Shown piece by piece: positions 45,095 to 58,400 of a stretch of DNA of 64,000 nt; position 1 is the first letter of the stretch, and each line of letters starts with the position of its first letter. The notes under the pieces are model-generated. The model was not told the origin of the DNA and ran no database searches. It saw only the letters and a list, made by a program, of their open reading frames with translations. Position numbers and translations under genes: made by a program. The DNA is from Colius striatus (Eukaryota > Chordata > Aves > Coliiformes > Coliidae): assembly GCF_028858725.1 (NCBI RefSeq), contig NC_084772.1:20437548-20501547 (forward strand), in the 5' to 3' direction.

Positions 45095-48038
45095 CTTTGG
45101 AAGTAAAAGACGTTCAGTTTAGTAATTAACAGCCAGGGATTTCAATTTGGTTCCAAAAGGTCAAGAATAATTATCAAGTGTCCCTCACAGACTGCAAGAA
45201 AGTTTGTAACATGTGACATCGATATGGAAAAACTTTGGTGCACGAGTAACTACCACTGAGTCCTCCCTCGCTGCCCGATTCCTGCTGTTATTGCACTTAA
45301 CAGCTCTTCTGAATGCTTCAAAAAGGCCTTTCTAGTTTACACAGCCATTGCACACTGCAGACATCCAGTACTGAGGAACAGACTACTAAGTAATGGAAAT
45401 GTTTGGCTTTCTCTTAGTCTTACTGTTAAAAAAAGCAGCTGGTTTGTAGAACCTGCTGTACAACGTGAACAACTCACCACAGCACAACAGTGCCTATTTA
45501 TAATTAATCAACTCCATATGCCACAGAGTCAAAGGTGGCAACAAATCACCCCACTGCAAAGAAGAGGCAAAACCTAGAAAGGAAACCTGCAGGTACTGCT
45601 CTAGCTACGCTCCTTAGACACCATCTTGTACATGCCCTACAAAAAGGAAACAGTTCAGTATCTCTTCCCATATGCTTTCTGCATTAAGTCATTACATTCT
45701 TAGTTCCAGAGGCATTTGCTGGTCGGTGGATGATTAGTTTAACTGAGCCAAAAGTTAGGATTTCTTGGCACAAAGAGTATCAGCATGCGACTGGCTGATG
45801 GTAAGTCCCTTCAGACTGAAGATACCTATTCAAGGAGTTTAGATCTTCAGCCCTTCTACAGGGGGAAAGAAACTGCTTTTATGAGTTAAGAATCTGGAGG
45901 CCATCTTCTCACATGATCCTAGTTTCAATGACAACTGAAAACATACACAAAGTTTTTCCAGCCATCAGAATGCTGCCAAAAGGACTGGTGAGAGTATTTC
46001 AAAATATATTACATAATGGAGGAATTTCCTCTCTGCAGAGTTGTTACACAAAAAGCCAGGGGGAGGAAAGGAAGAAAAGAAGAAAAAGAAATCAAGCGGT
46101 TTCTGTTTTTACAAAGCCTATGGGGTTTTGGTCTGGGCTTTTCGAGTTGATGAGAAATCAATCCTCCTTCTAGTTTCATGAGAAATACCAGAAAATAGAG
46201 GAGGAACGTCTCTGTCTTTCTAGTTTTGTAATAACCCAACATTTGTTACAACTTAGGCTGTGGTAAGTTGTTATAATTTTCAATACAATCACGTGAAGCA
46301 TAAGCAGAGGGAACAATAGCACTGCAAAGCCATGCTGAAAACACTCAGTGCCTCCTCGATCTACTGACCTCCTGTTTCCAAGCTACTGAACAAAACATTT
46401 CAGAGTCGGGTTTCTAACCCAGCAAACAGCAATGTATTACCTCAGATAAACTATGCACTGTTCTTGCAGGTACAAGCTGTCAAGTGAAATACTGGTTAAA
46501 GTGATTTCTGGTATTTACAGAAAGACTTATAATAGGAAAAGATGTTGCATGAGGTACTATTATGTAACTGGAGTCCAGACAAGTGTATACTCCATAAATA
46601 CTTCTAAACTTGAAAACATCCTTTATGACATTGATAATGTTTGGAACACTCATGGAGTTCAGCAGATTCAGAACATTATCCATGAATCAAGGCTTGCAGC
46701 GGTTAATGCTGCCAACATCACAAGAAGATGCTGAACTGATGCTCTGTCTTGGGTGGTAGTTTTATAGAATAACTTTTTCCTTCTGCTAGAAGTTATGGAT
46801 AATTGAGATACCACTGTCCACTTTCTCTTGGGTGCTCCTTTTCTCACCAACTGTTTGGCTCTGCTGTCTCATTAAGGAGACAGACATTTTCTGGGCTCTG
46901 CATTCTGGACTATGCCCTTCCAACTAGATGGGAGAAAAGCAGTTTGTCATTCTTTCCCCAGCACCTAAACTCCAGTCTCTTATGAACAAGAGGTTTCACA
47001 AAATGAAGTCATGCCTCCAAAGAAAGTGTGAGCAACAACCGACCCTCCAAAAGCTGCGTAAGAACGGGGAAGAAGCCACTTCTCCTAGCAGCCTGTGGCT
47101 AACCACTCTCATTCCAAAGACACTATTCTCACTTCCAGTTTGAATTAGTCTGGCTTCAATTTTCAGACAAGGGTTCCTGTTGGGCATTTTTTTTGATACA
47201 TTAAAACCTCCTTTACTGTAGAATATTTTGTTCCCTCTGAAAATGCTTTCACAGGATACCGAAACTCACCCTTCACTCACGGTCTGTGAGTCTCTCACTA
47301 CATGGCATTTTCCCCAAACTCTGAATCATTTCCACAGCTGTTTTCTAGACTCTTCAGCACCCCTTTAAACCAGTAACACCAGACACTGTGTGCCAGTGTC
47401 TCCCACTCCCCTCAATGCTGAATGCAAAGGGAAGTGACCATCCTACCTCAGTTCCCATATGTGCTGCCTTGCTTTAAGAGCCTAAACTCTCATTTGTCCA
47501 TCCTTAAATTCTACCTTCCACATTCCAGCACACACATGAACATTCTGGAAGTGTGGCATGGCACTTTCCCCCCAGATATATGCTTTGCCACAACTTGCTG
47601 TGTTAGAGCAAGTAGTTTCTTTTTGCCTGTCTCACTTCCCAAACAATCTCTGCAGCACCCACAAATATGCATCCAACAGCCATTCATGACTGCTTCCAAA
47701 ACATTGACTAAAAATGTATCCCAGAGGAGCTCCACTAGAGCAATTTCTGGGAGATTGAGGATTTCTTTAACTCCTCCATAAGTATTAACATAGAATCACA
47801 AAACAGTTTGGGTTGGAAGGGACCTTAAAGATCAGCTAGTTCCAACCACTCCCCTGCCGTGGGCAGAGACACTTTCCACAAGATCAGGCAAGCTGGCCTT
47901 GAACACTTCCACAGCCTCTCTGGGTAACCTGTGTCAGTTCCTCACCACACTCACAGGGAAGATCTTCTTCCTGATATCTAATCCTACCTGCCTTCTTTTA
48001 TGGCAATCCTCCCCCCACCCCCCATCACCACAACTCAC
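45095..48038 (-). other. ZCCHC14: ZCCHC14 intron
   Basis: A 2.9 kb intron with a CR1 fragment (47791-48000) beside its donor. The rest is AT-rich and unique; nothing else is seen. Confidence 0.8.
47791..48000 (-). mobile_element. CR1 LINE 3' fragment beside a splice donor
   Basis: Complement of CR1: CATAGAATCACAAAACAGTT, GGTTGGAAGGGACCTTAAAG, CACAGCCTCTCTGGGTAACC. Its truncated 5' end lies about 39 bases from the donor of the exon at 48039. Confidence 0.9.
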
Positions 48039-48112
48039 CTCAAAGGAATATTCAACATTTCTTTCATTCTTCTTGTGTGCCAGTCCCTTTAATTCCACTT
48101 TTTCAACACTCA
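48039..48112 (-). CDS. ZCCHC14: ZCCHC14 coding exon (start of PX-like region, most upstream exon found)
   Basis: 74 bases (2 + 24 codons), with acceptor TTTTTCATAG and donor TTTGAG|GTGAGT. It encodes (V)SVEKVELKGLAHKKNERN, then VEYSFE, and ends in phase 0 before VLWSDSS. The mammalian counterpart reads VSVEK..LKGL, so the exon upstream should end in a G that opens a Val codon. I did not find that exon. Confidence 0.93.
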
Positions 48113-51100
48113 CTATGAAAAAGCAAAGAGAGAAGCAGAATGAGGAGGATATTCTTAAATGCATGCAAAAGTGGTGACTCTTCAGCAGTGCCAGGACTTG
48201 CTTTGAGAGCATCCAAGGACTTGTGGTGATGCTTCAGGTACCCAGCTGGGGTTTGCCTCACTCAGCAGACAGGAAGGTTGATCCCACTGCTGTGTCATGC
48301 TTTCACTTCCAGCCTTAGTGAGGCTTTGTTTCAACCAGTACCCAAACTTTGCTGAAGTTCTTTTATTTCCTTGTGCCCTTATCATACCACTCATCTTTAA
48401 TAACAGCATGCTACACAAACATGGGTGGATTTATCTTAATGACATCAAGTGGCAAACACCATCCCTGTGAGGGAAAACCAGCACACAGAGAAATGAAGAA
48501 GGGCAAAAGCATCCACGTTTCCAGGGGGTGATTTTGCAAGGAGCTCAGTGTGGTTTTATTGCTGTGTTGACATCACGACTCCTCCTCGACTGCAGTTCCA
48601 TGGAAAATGTCAGCCTCAATTACTGCAATTTGAGTGAAGTTGTAAGTAAAAACAGGACCTGATTGTGGAAAGGGTTGAATAACAGAACAGGTCACTGCTT
48701 CCATCTCTGTGTATGATAGGGAGCCTTTACAGACATGATCTTACGCATCAGACATTTCACATGTGAAATTCTTGGAGACTCTCAGCTTCCCGACACACAC
48801 ACATCACAAATTCCATGGTGCTCAACTTCACCAGGATTATTTTACTGATCTTCTATTCCTCTTGCAAATTTCTCCTGCCTTTTGACCTAAGACCCATGTT
48901 AGATACACACACAGAAGTTTTCTTATTAAAAGCAATGCCACTATAGCAATGCCACCAGACTTGTAGCTCCAGGTGAGAGGTGCCTGAAGGAACACGTGCT
49001 GCTTAGGTTGTGTTTTGGAGAACCCAGACCCATACCACCATCATGTTTCTGGGGAATTACCAGTCATAGGATGTTTACCCATTTCCAACCTGAGACTCCA
49101 ACCCGTGTTTATGACATGTAACTTCCTCCTAACACAAGTGCCTGACACAACAGTTGCAGTACAGAAGTCACTGCAACAACATTACAGCAGGTAAACTGTT
49201 TCATCACCCTCCCAGCTCCCTGTTTCCCACAGTCAGCCTTCAGCTACAGCCACTTCATTGCCAGTCTGGAGCTTGATTTGCCTCTACCTTAGAACAACGA
49301 GGCCCTGAAGTCTTTCTCATGGTCATTCAACAATTTTAATTGCATCTTGTTCATGTTACAGCCTAGGTCTGGGCTGTTTTAAAGACCTCTTCTTTGTGTC
49401 TTATTTATTTCAGGTCAAAATTTTTACAACTGGAAAGTTTTAAACAGAGCTACAGATCTTCATGCTCCTCTTTAAAATACAGAGTTAACATTCCTGTTAT
49501 GATCCTCTCAGCCAGCCCTTCTCCTTCTAATCCCAAATTACAACAACATAAATCCCTCATCTTATGAATGTCAGCTCATTACTTACTACTTTCTCTTGCT
49601 TATTATGGGGTTTTTTTGGTAGAGGCTCGCTCCTCTCAAGTTTTCAGTGGATGCCTCTCATGCTTCTGAAACGATTTTACAGCTGTGCCATGCTGTTAGA
49701 CTGCATGCTGAGCACCACAAGAATAAAACTCCTGAATGCCAGACATTGATGAGCTATCTAGACAGTATGAAGATTTAAACATGTGCATGGTTCTGAGGTT
49801 TTCTTGCCACTTCAAGAAAAATCTACCTTGGTACACTTAAAGAGAACTCAGGGCACCCTTAACTGTGATCACAGTGAAAATACTCTGAATATCAACTGGG
49901 ATTATATGGACTTCAGAATTGGAAGAACAACTTGCTAAGTGGATATTGGGGGTGGGGGGGGTATCACCATTCTCTTGGTGAAACAGCTGAAAGGATGAGC
50001 AGATAATTTGTAGAAAGCCCAGTGGCAACTGCTGCAACATCTGTTTTTAGAGAAGGACAAAGAAAGCCAGAAAGATGCACCAAGTGCTACTCAACCATTT
50101 GGTGCTTACAGCAAATCCAGTGTCACTTAACTGAAGCTGCTCTTATCACTGACATTTCTACAGTATCCAAACAACATCTCTATTTACTCCTCTACAGTAA
50201 TTGAAGCAAAAGAGGTTTACTTATCAATATAAACCAAAGCTACGTCTGTTTTACTATGTGGGTTAATGACAAACTTTACATCACCTTGTGGGTTGTGTTG
50301 TGCTGACAGTTACATGACCTTTTCCTGTTAAAAGTTCTCATCTTGTCCAGTTAATGTCATTAGCTGCAGTGAATTTGTCCTCTGGAAAATGATTGCAATT
50401 AGCAAAGTGAATCATTAGGTAGATTCTTCTACACTGACTGCAGTGCTCCTAAACTGAATCTTGTTAGGATGGGGTCTGTTCTAGAGAATGAAATATAGTT
50501 CATTGTGCAGCAGCAATATGCTCCCACGGGCAATTGACTGCATAATTTCTAATGTTATACAAAATGCTCCAGTAATTTTCTCCCAACTAGCTAATATCAT
50601 GACAAATATCATCTGTCTAAAGCATTCTACAGTTCTCAATTTGTCAACTTGTATCTTTTTGTTATGTAGCTTCTCACACACTCTTTGTTATTTCACTTGT
50701 GGTTGGCTTTATTAAAACAGCCCTCCCAAACCTACCATAAAGCCTGACGTTATCCAGAGAAATCAATCATACACAGCTCAGGAAGAAAAAGGTGTCATCT
50801 ACAAGCAGGAGTGAATAGACATTAAATTTGCTGTTATTCTCCAAAGCTTGGGAAATTGCTCAAAGAGCTGACTTCCCACAGTATCACTATAAACAATTCT
50901 TCAGTCAGAAAAACCTTTGTACGGAATTAAGGACACGTGATCCTGTTGTCCTTTTGGGACACTGAATTCAGCAAAGCTCAAGCTTCCCAACCCAGGAGAT
51001 AAAAAAGCCCCAAAAGCAAATGTTTCTAATTCAGGGACTAGTCAAAGAAAGTATCTTTGCACTGCTTTAAATCTGAGCTCTAAGTGTGGAACTAATCAAT

Positions 51101-52336
51101 GGTAACTCATCCACAAATAGTCCAGCTAACACACTCCACATTAGGATCTGCTGTGCACGAGGCAGGAGCTGACCAAAGCAGCTTGGCAGGGTATCAAGTC
51201 ATGATACAAGATCTGAGATACATTTTTCTGTCTGCTCCTCTCCCTGTAAAATGATCCCCAAAAAGTGCTTGTGTATGTGTACATGTCTTCCTCGCTGCTA
51301 GACTTTCTCAATTGCATTGGCACATTTTATCACAGAGACTGATGTAAAATTACCTGGGCAATTAAGGCTGGTAAGTGAAACAGTTGGGTAAGATCCCAAA
51401 TGACACATGAAACGGAGAGAGAGACACAAAGGTGGTTCACAGAACCTGAGTGCTGTAGAGGAAGCTCCCATTGAGGCTGTGGCACCCCTTGTGGTACAAG
51501 GGTCTTGTGGCATCATTCAGAAAAGGGCTGAATGGGCTGGACAGACTGGGACACACCTACACAACCCTAAGCATGCATCCATACTCACTAGGAATCTGGT
51601 TTGTCAACAGCTGAACCGTTGGGTGTTTTGCTGAACTCTATTTATAAAGGGCAGCAGACAGTACAAAAATATCTTCATTCACTCAAGAGTTTCTCTAATC
51701 AAAATCCCCCAGGTGGTTTTTTATTACTGTATTTGCTCCTTTCTTTTAAACACAAAAGAGAAACATTCTTCACGTGGCTTTCAGTTGTAAATAGAATTGT
51801 ATTAAGTATGGAAGTCTGCATTCGAAACACACCAGCACCAAGGCAGAGTCAGAAATCACACCCTTAGAGGAACTCAGGCATCTTTTCTCCTTCTCAAATA
51901 CTGCTTCCTCTCACTCAACATGTCCAATTCAAACAGAGTCAGTGTGTTTGAAGACATGTGATTAATTTCTCTGTTCCTATTTTTACCTGTTTTGTTGATA
52001 TTAGTGCATTTGTCATCCAATCAGTTGAGTGTTTCTCTGAAGGCAGAGACAGCTTCACTTTCCTCACCTCATGAGCAGGTATTAAACCTGATGCCAGCCC
52101 TTTACCAGCCTCTCCCTCTGAAACAGCAGCAGCTCCAACCTATCACTCCTAAAATGTCAGCAGCTACATAAAGTCAAAGAGTGATTCTAAGGCCTTAGGA
52201 TTAGCCACTCCTGGCAGATCAAGGCAAAGAACACAGTGGATGTGGATAAGAGCAGAAAAGACCATTTCCAGAAGCCACTTTAATATATTGTCACTGTAGA
52301 CTGTGGGGTTTATAACTTGCTCTTCAACTTCCAGAT

Positions 52337-52420
52337 CACACAATCACATAAAATCATTTAGGCTGGAAGAGATCTTTAAGATTGAATCCAGCTGCACTGA
52401 GCCACTGTTAACCCATAAAA
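52337..52420 (-). mobile_element. CR1 LINE 3'-terminal remnant
   Basis: Complement of a CR1 3' tail: CACATAAAATCATTTAGGCT, GGAAGAGATCTTTAAGATTG. Only the last 80 bases or so are recognisable. Confidence 0.7.
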
Positions 52421-55400
52421 GGACTGGACAGATCAATGTCTCAGTCTACAGGGAGAACATTTGTGCTCTTCCTCAAAGAGTAAAAAAGCTGAAGGTAATG
52501 ACAAGTGTTGACTGAAGGACAGCCCTTTCCCCAACACTAACACCAGCATTGTAGAATTACATGAAATCTCCATTCCATCTTTCACCAGTTTTACTGGGCA
52601 AGTCAGCATATTTTGTACCAGTATGTTTTCCCTTTGACATCACAAACAGCTTTACACAGCACTCATTAAAGAGGTTTCTTTACCAAAGGAAAAGGTACAT
52701 GAGAGTGTAGACCTTTTATCTTGCAGAACACTAAATGAAAACTACAGCTAAGACTGCAAGCCAGGAGCACACCACAAAAGCTGAGCAATTGGGTTAAATT
52801 GAATGACATTGAAACTACCAGGAAGGATTTACCTCACAGCCTGAAAGTAATTTCCAACGCTATACCTAGGCAGTCATTTTCCTTTTTGTGAAATCACTGC
52901 ACGTAGGCTCAGTTTGTGTGGCATGGAAATACTGCTCTCTAGCATTGAGGTGGTAAAACATGAGTGTCTCAAGAGCCGCACAGGTTTGACCAATCTCAAG
53001 CAGAAATGCTACAACTTCTTTTCAAGAAGAAATTAAAAAAACATCTTAAGAAGTATTTCATTTGTGTTATACAGGAGGCCAAGCACATAATCAGAACTGA
53101 TGCTCCTGGATTTAAAGGTTTATTCATTTTCCTTCATGGAAACAAGCACTCAAATCCAAATACAGCCATTCAATTTTCTTGCTGAAAAGGTCTACCTAAA
53201 AAAAAAAAGAGAACTAATAAAATGCTTTCCACATCCTTGTTTACATGGAAGTGGTAACCAAAAATGTAACACAGTTTCACATCTCATCTCCTCTTTGTTT
53301 TTTCTAGAAGCATTTTCAAAAGAAGCATTACTCAATTGCTGGTGTCCACCAGACATCAGAAGGTTATCCCAAGTGACTGCACAACTAGAAACTAAACGCC
53401 ACAAAGTCTCCCCATTCGACCTTTAAACCCACCAGTGTTTATATTCCCATACATACAGGCAAAAGAGGGAAAAGGAAAGAAACCATCCATTTGCTCATTT
53501 CGAAGGATATTCATGGCAACAACACGGTGAAATTACCCAGTTTGGTTTTCTTGGGCTTTTTATAAACAAAAAGGTCAACTGAATTGAAGCTGACAAGCTG
53601 CTTCTAAGTATCAGTTTAAGAGGAGTTTTTTGCCTGTTTTTCAGAAAGCTTTTGGCTTTCTGATCTTTTAAAAGCTTTTTTATCTAGGCTCTGATGGAGA
53701 ATGAAAGAGCCCCAAGATACACTCTTCTCAGCAGAAAATACCCTGATCCTCTTCTGCCACAAACATTCAAGACTAAGTTTCCTCATCCACTTAATTTATT
53801 TCCCCAACCTCCTACTTCTCAAAATTTAAATCATTCATTAACTGCAATTCTGCAGGCCTGAAGAAAACTTGTAGAAGCAAATATTAGGCTTGCAAAACAC
53901 AGAGAGAGAAATGGTTGGCCAGAGCCTACAAGATGAGCAGATTGGTGAGACCTAAGAAACTCAGGTGTTCATCAACATCTTTCAGGCTGCTGAGAACTTG
54001 GTGTTAATATGTCCCAGGATCTCAAATCAGGTCAGTCTCACTAAAAGTCAAGAAATCAGAGAGCTATAATATTAGCTCACAGTGGCATCATTAAAGGCAA
54101 GGAAGAGCTGTCACTGTTGACCTGTCCCTCAGACTTCTTCAGAGGAAGATTTCACTAGAAGAATGTCTCTGAAGCCTCACTTTGAGCTTCCAAACTCAGA
54201 TCTAACAGGTTCTGAATCACAACATTCTAAGAAGGTGACACTGAAACCATTAATCTTGAACCCTGTTCTATTCAACAACCAGCAAAAGCACACCTTGGAC
54301 TGTTTCACAACAGCTCACACACAAACCCAACCCACATCAAAACATTAGTGGGACAGAATCCAAATAATGGAATAACAAGAGATGCTCTCTAGCATGTAAT
54401 GTTTGTACTTACAAGAACTGTGCTTCTGGGGAGGGAAAGAACATGAAAAGGCAGGACATAATACTTTTAAAGAATATATTGGAGGTAAATTCAAATAATG
54501 TCAAGTACAGCCTTGACTTTGTCCACCTTTAGCTACGGTAGAGGGGGAAAATGTTTCCACTCTAGAGCAACAAGGACTGTGCTTAGAATGTTCCCTTAAA
54601 AGTGTAAGAAAACAGGTAAGAAAATAAGAGTTTCTTTTGGAAAATGGTCTTATTTTACTACTTCTAGAAAAAGTCAAATATAAGAAACGATGTTGCAATT
54701 CCCTCTACAGTTCTAGTTATGGATGGAGAAAACATGTGAAGAGGCATAACTGGGACACGTAAGTGATGCCAAAACCTTTAGGCACATATAAAGCTGCTGC
54801 TTGCAAGAAATACTTAAACTGAACCAAAAGTTACACAGCATTTACCTTCCCTTTCCAAAAGAGGGCAGAAAAATTTTGCTTGAGATGAAAGCACAGTAAG
54901 ATCTTTGCTTATTCCTCTCACATCAGGTATCTTGAAAATACTCCATGAAGCCTGAACCATCCACGAAATCAAAGACTGCTCCAAAGAAGATTTGTACATT
55001 TACAGCATCTTTGAAACTTCACAACGGCCTCATCAATACAAAACCCACTGACACACTCTTGAAAAGAAGTCACATTATCCAGGAGACTCCAAATGGAGCA
55101 GTCACTTTTAAACTGAATTCTTTAAACCAAGTATCACATGGAACTAATGCTGCCAGGCTGAGACAAATTCATGAGACAGAACTAATTACCATCACAGCTT
55201 CCATTTAGAAAAATAAAGGAGGAAAAATTTAGTAGAGGACAAAAAGAGGCCTCTGCTCCTTCACCTCTCCTGTGACTCAAGCTAATGAAGCACGTCTGTC
55301 AGTGCATGACCCAGGGACTACTGGCTAGCAGTTTTTGTATTGAGCATGTCATGTCACTTGTTGCTCCCTTGATTTCCACTTTTTGGCCTTCTCTTAGGAT

Positions 55401-58400
55401 CAAGAATTTGTGGTTCCTTGAAAGTCCATGCTAAGCTGATCATCTTCACTTCACAAAACAGATGGTTTTTGTGAAGAAAAAAAAGCAAGAAAACAGCACT
55501 CAAGTTTAAGGCACAGTGGGCTTGTTGGAACCCAGTTCAGCCCTGTAACAGGGCTCCTGCTGATATCTCTTAAGACTAAAAGCAGGAGAGCAGACAGCAG
55601 CTTTTCCATGGTGTCTGCTTAAAAAAAGAAGCTACAGCTAGGAAAAACCTCGTAACCAAACAGAACAGTTTTACTAGTTAGCAAGAAACTCTTCTGTCTG
55701 ACTGTTGCCTCTACAAAAACACACAGGAAGACACTGGAAGTTAAAGCTTCATGGACATGATGAAAAACTGTTAGCAGCAATATTACCAAAAGAAATGGGC
55801 TTAGAACTGACACTTGTAAGAAGTGGAAGAGTTCTTCCAACTTAGAAAATGTCTAAGGCTGAAACAAACACTCACAACATGTGTTTCAGTGACAAGTTAA
55901 TCCTACTTTAATTTAAAAGCAAGACTGAAGACTATGAATTGCAATACTCCACAGGAAATAATCACACAGCTTTTTGAAAAATCAAGGACATCAGCTTACT
56001 TTTGGCAGCATACAGGAAGCAATAATGCAATGGGATTGTATTGCTCATCCCCAATCAAACCAGGAGCTTTCATGTTCTCGCTGTTTCCTCAGTGTGGCTG
56101 GTTTATTTTGCCAACTCAGTGATCTTATGTTTCTCAACAAAAAGGACAGATATTTAAAAAATGACTGTATATGTCAGCTGTTAAGATTTTAATGGCATTC
56201 ATACATTGTTTGGAGTAACACTGAATGATACTGTCAGCACTTTAGCCAACCACACAAGCCAATCAACCTAAAGAACAGTTTCGCAACTTCATTGGATTGG
56301 AAAGCTGGAATAAAACAAAGAGCCGTCTGCACTGCAGGCAGGGGAAGGCTCCCATCTGGACAGGAAAACGTAAAATCCAGAGCAATCAGTCAGCTGCTTC
56401 ACAAAAAAATCAAGATACAGCTTCAAGCACCAATTTGAAGGTTTTTCCTGACCAAATACTTCAGGCCAAGAACAGTAACTTCTGGGTTACTGCTGCTGAG
56501 CTCCTGCCGTTGCCACTGAACACACAACTGCCTTACAAGTTGCCTTTTTTCTTTTCTAATGCCAGAAAAAGCTTTTACAGCATAAATTATCCAGAAAGGG
56601 CTTCTGTATTGGACATATTTGTGTAACAGCTCCCCTGCCTTACTAAATCTGAGCACCAACACATGTCACTAAACAGGTGCTGTGCCTTGAAACATAAACT
56701 TACCAAGGATATGCTGTTGAAATATATATGATAATGCTCTGAAAAGAAAGAGAGCTATGACACAAAGCCAAGAAAGGTTGCAAGAGTTTGACATTAGTTA
56801 GGGACAACTGAGCAACAGGTTAAACATATTCCTTAGTTTCAGTAGCTCTTATCAAGTGAAGACGTATCTCTCCATCGTGTCAGGCAGAACATATCCAAAA
56901 GGGAATCTTTAACCATGGTTTTTTAATACCATGGAAACACTTTGGCATTTTCAAGCATGATTTTAGGTAAACATTTGCAACAATAAAGGCTTAAAGTTAT
57001 CCTAGAACACATTTGGAGACACTAGCCACAGTGTTTGAGATTAAAACCTGAGCATGTGCTTATTGTTGGGGGCTGGGGGACTGCTTGTTTCTTCAAGAAT
57101 TTCAGAATTTAATTTGTAGAATATACTTGCTGCCTAATTCCCTAAGCTGGCTAATTCCACATGTAACTTCAACTCATTAACTCTTTTCATACAACTGAGC
57201 AAAAGCCTGTATGAGTTACAAACGCAGCTGTGGACTTGATTTGCTTAGAAATCCGGTTCAATGACTCATCCTCTTTCTGCCATTTAACAGACTTCTCAGA
57301 GGACTGTGCAACTCATTTTGAAAAATACTCCTGCAAAAGTGACCAGAAGCTCAAACAGTTTGAAGGCAGCTTCAGTAACCAACACCATACATTCTTCTAT
57401 AGGCAATTAAAACAAGCAGGCTGCCCGTATCTAATTATGCAACCCGTGCTAGTAAAAATATCTCTGCAATCAAGAGATGCTCAGCTTTGCATATAAATAC
57501 TTTCACTGGCTGGGGAAGTAACATGCAGTTGTATATTTAGTCTAGTTTTCTCCAATCAAGTGATTGTTTTATTTAATGTTCTTAGATCACTGTAAATGAA
57601 ATACGGGCTTTGTTTCTTGTTTTTAAGAGGTTAGCTCATGCTCTATGCTTCCCTAGAAAGGATTTTCTCTGGCACGTAATTCACTGCACTCCTGCAAAGT
57701 CCAGGCAAGCCAGATAATCAGTTCTAATCTGAATGCTATATTCACTAACAAAACTAAACCCACAAAGTCAGTTTTCCACGGAAAACACTCTTGGGAGTGT
57801 AGACCTTTCGCCTCATCACAGCTTCTGTGCTAATGTGTACCAAACCCCTGAAAACCCAGGCTTCACTAAATCCCAAACACCACAGCAGGAAACAAAGCCC
57901 CTGCAGATGAAGCCTTTGAAGTTCATATGTCTGTGTGGAACAGACACTTACCCCAAGCCTAGAAAGAGAATACAAACCCCACCAATCCACCCTGAAAGGA
58001 AACCAGATGGGGAAAACATGACACATTTAGGTAGTCACCACAGCTGGGAATGTGAGCTGGCATTTGCTTTGAAGTTTTGAGCAATATCCTAAATACAGAT
58101 GGACAAATGGAGCCTCACACTAACACACCAGACCCCTCAGTGAAATAATGCGAGGTGCCACCTTGCAGTGCAGTTTGAACTAACAAGCAGCCACCTTTTT
58201 TCAGGGTTGAGGAGAAGGGGAACTGAGTTAAGGTTACCTATTACCCATTAGCTTTCCTTCACCATAAGACTTTATTCATTTAAGACCTCTAGGTCCCACT
58301 GATCTAACTATAATCCATTGTTACTCCTTATAAAAAAGACCCAGTCCCCACTGCATAACAACAGTTCTAACACACCACAACTGCATCTACCCAGCAACAA

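Noticed and set aside
49884-49934. A possible 51-base ZCCHC14 exon (contains NSEVHIIPVDIQ) upstream of the 48039 exon
   Set aside because: Its phase would fit, but the donor (CAGA|GTATTT) is weak. It would give Met where the family has Val before SVEK, and it does not resemble the sequence expected there.
53641-53663. A 9-bp-stem hairpin (TCAGAAAGC / GCTTTCTGA)
   Set aside because: The stem is short, the loop is five bases, and it lies in AT-rich intron. Such hairpins are expected by chance and it is too short for a microRNA precursor.
54814-54999. A minus-strand frame ending at a fair donor (GGAAG|GTAAAT)
   Set aside because: The phase could fit the next ZCCHC14 exon, but the peptide shows no similarity to the expected region.
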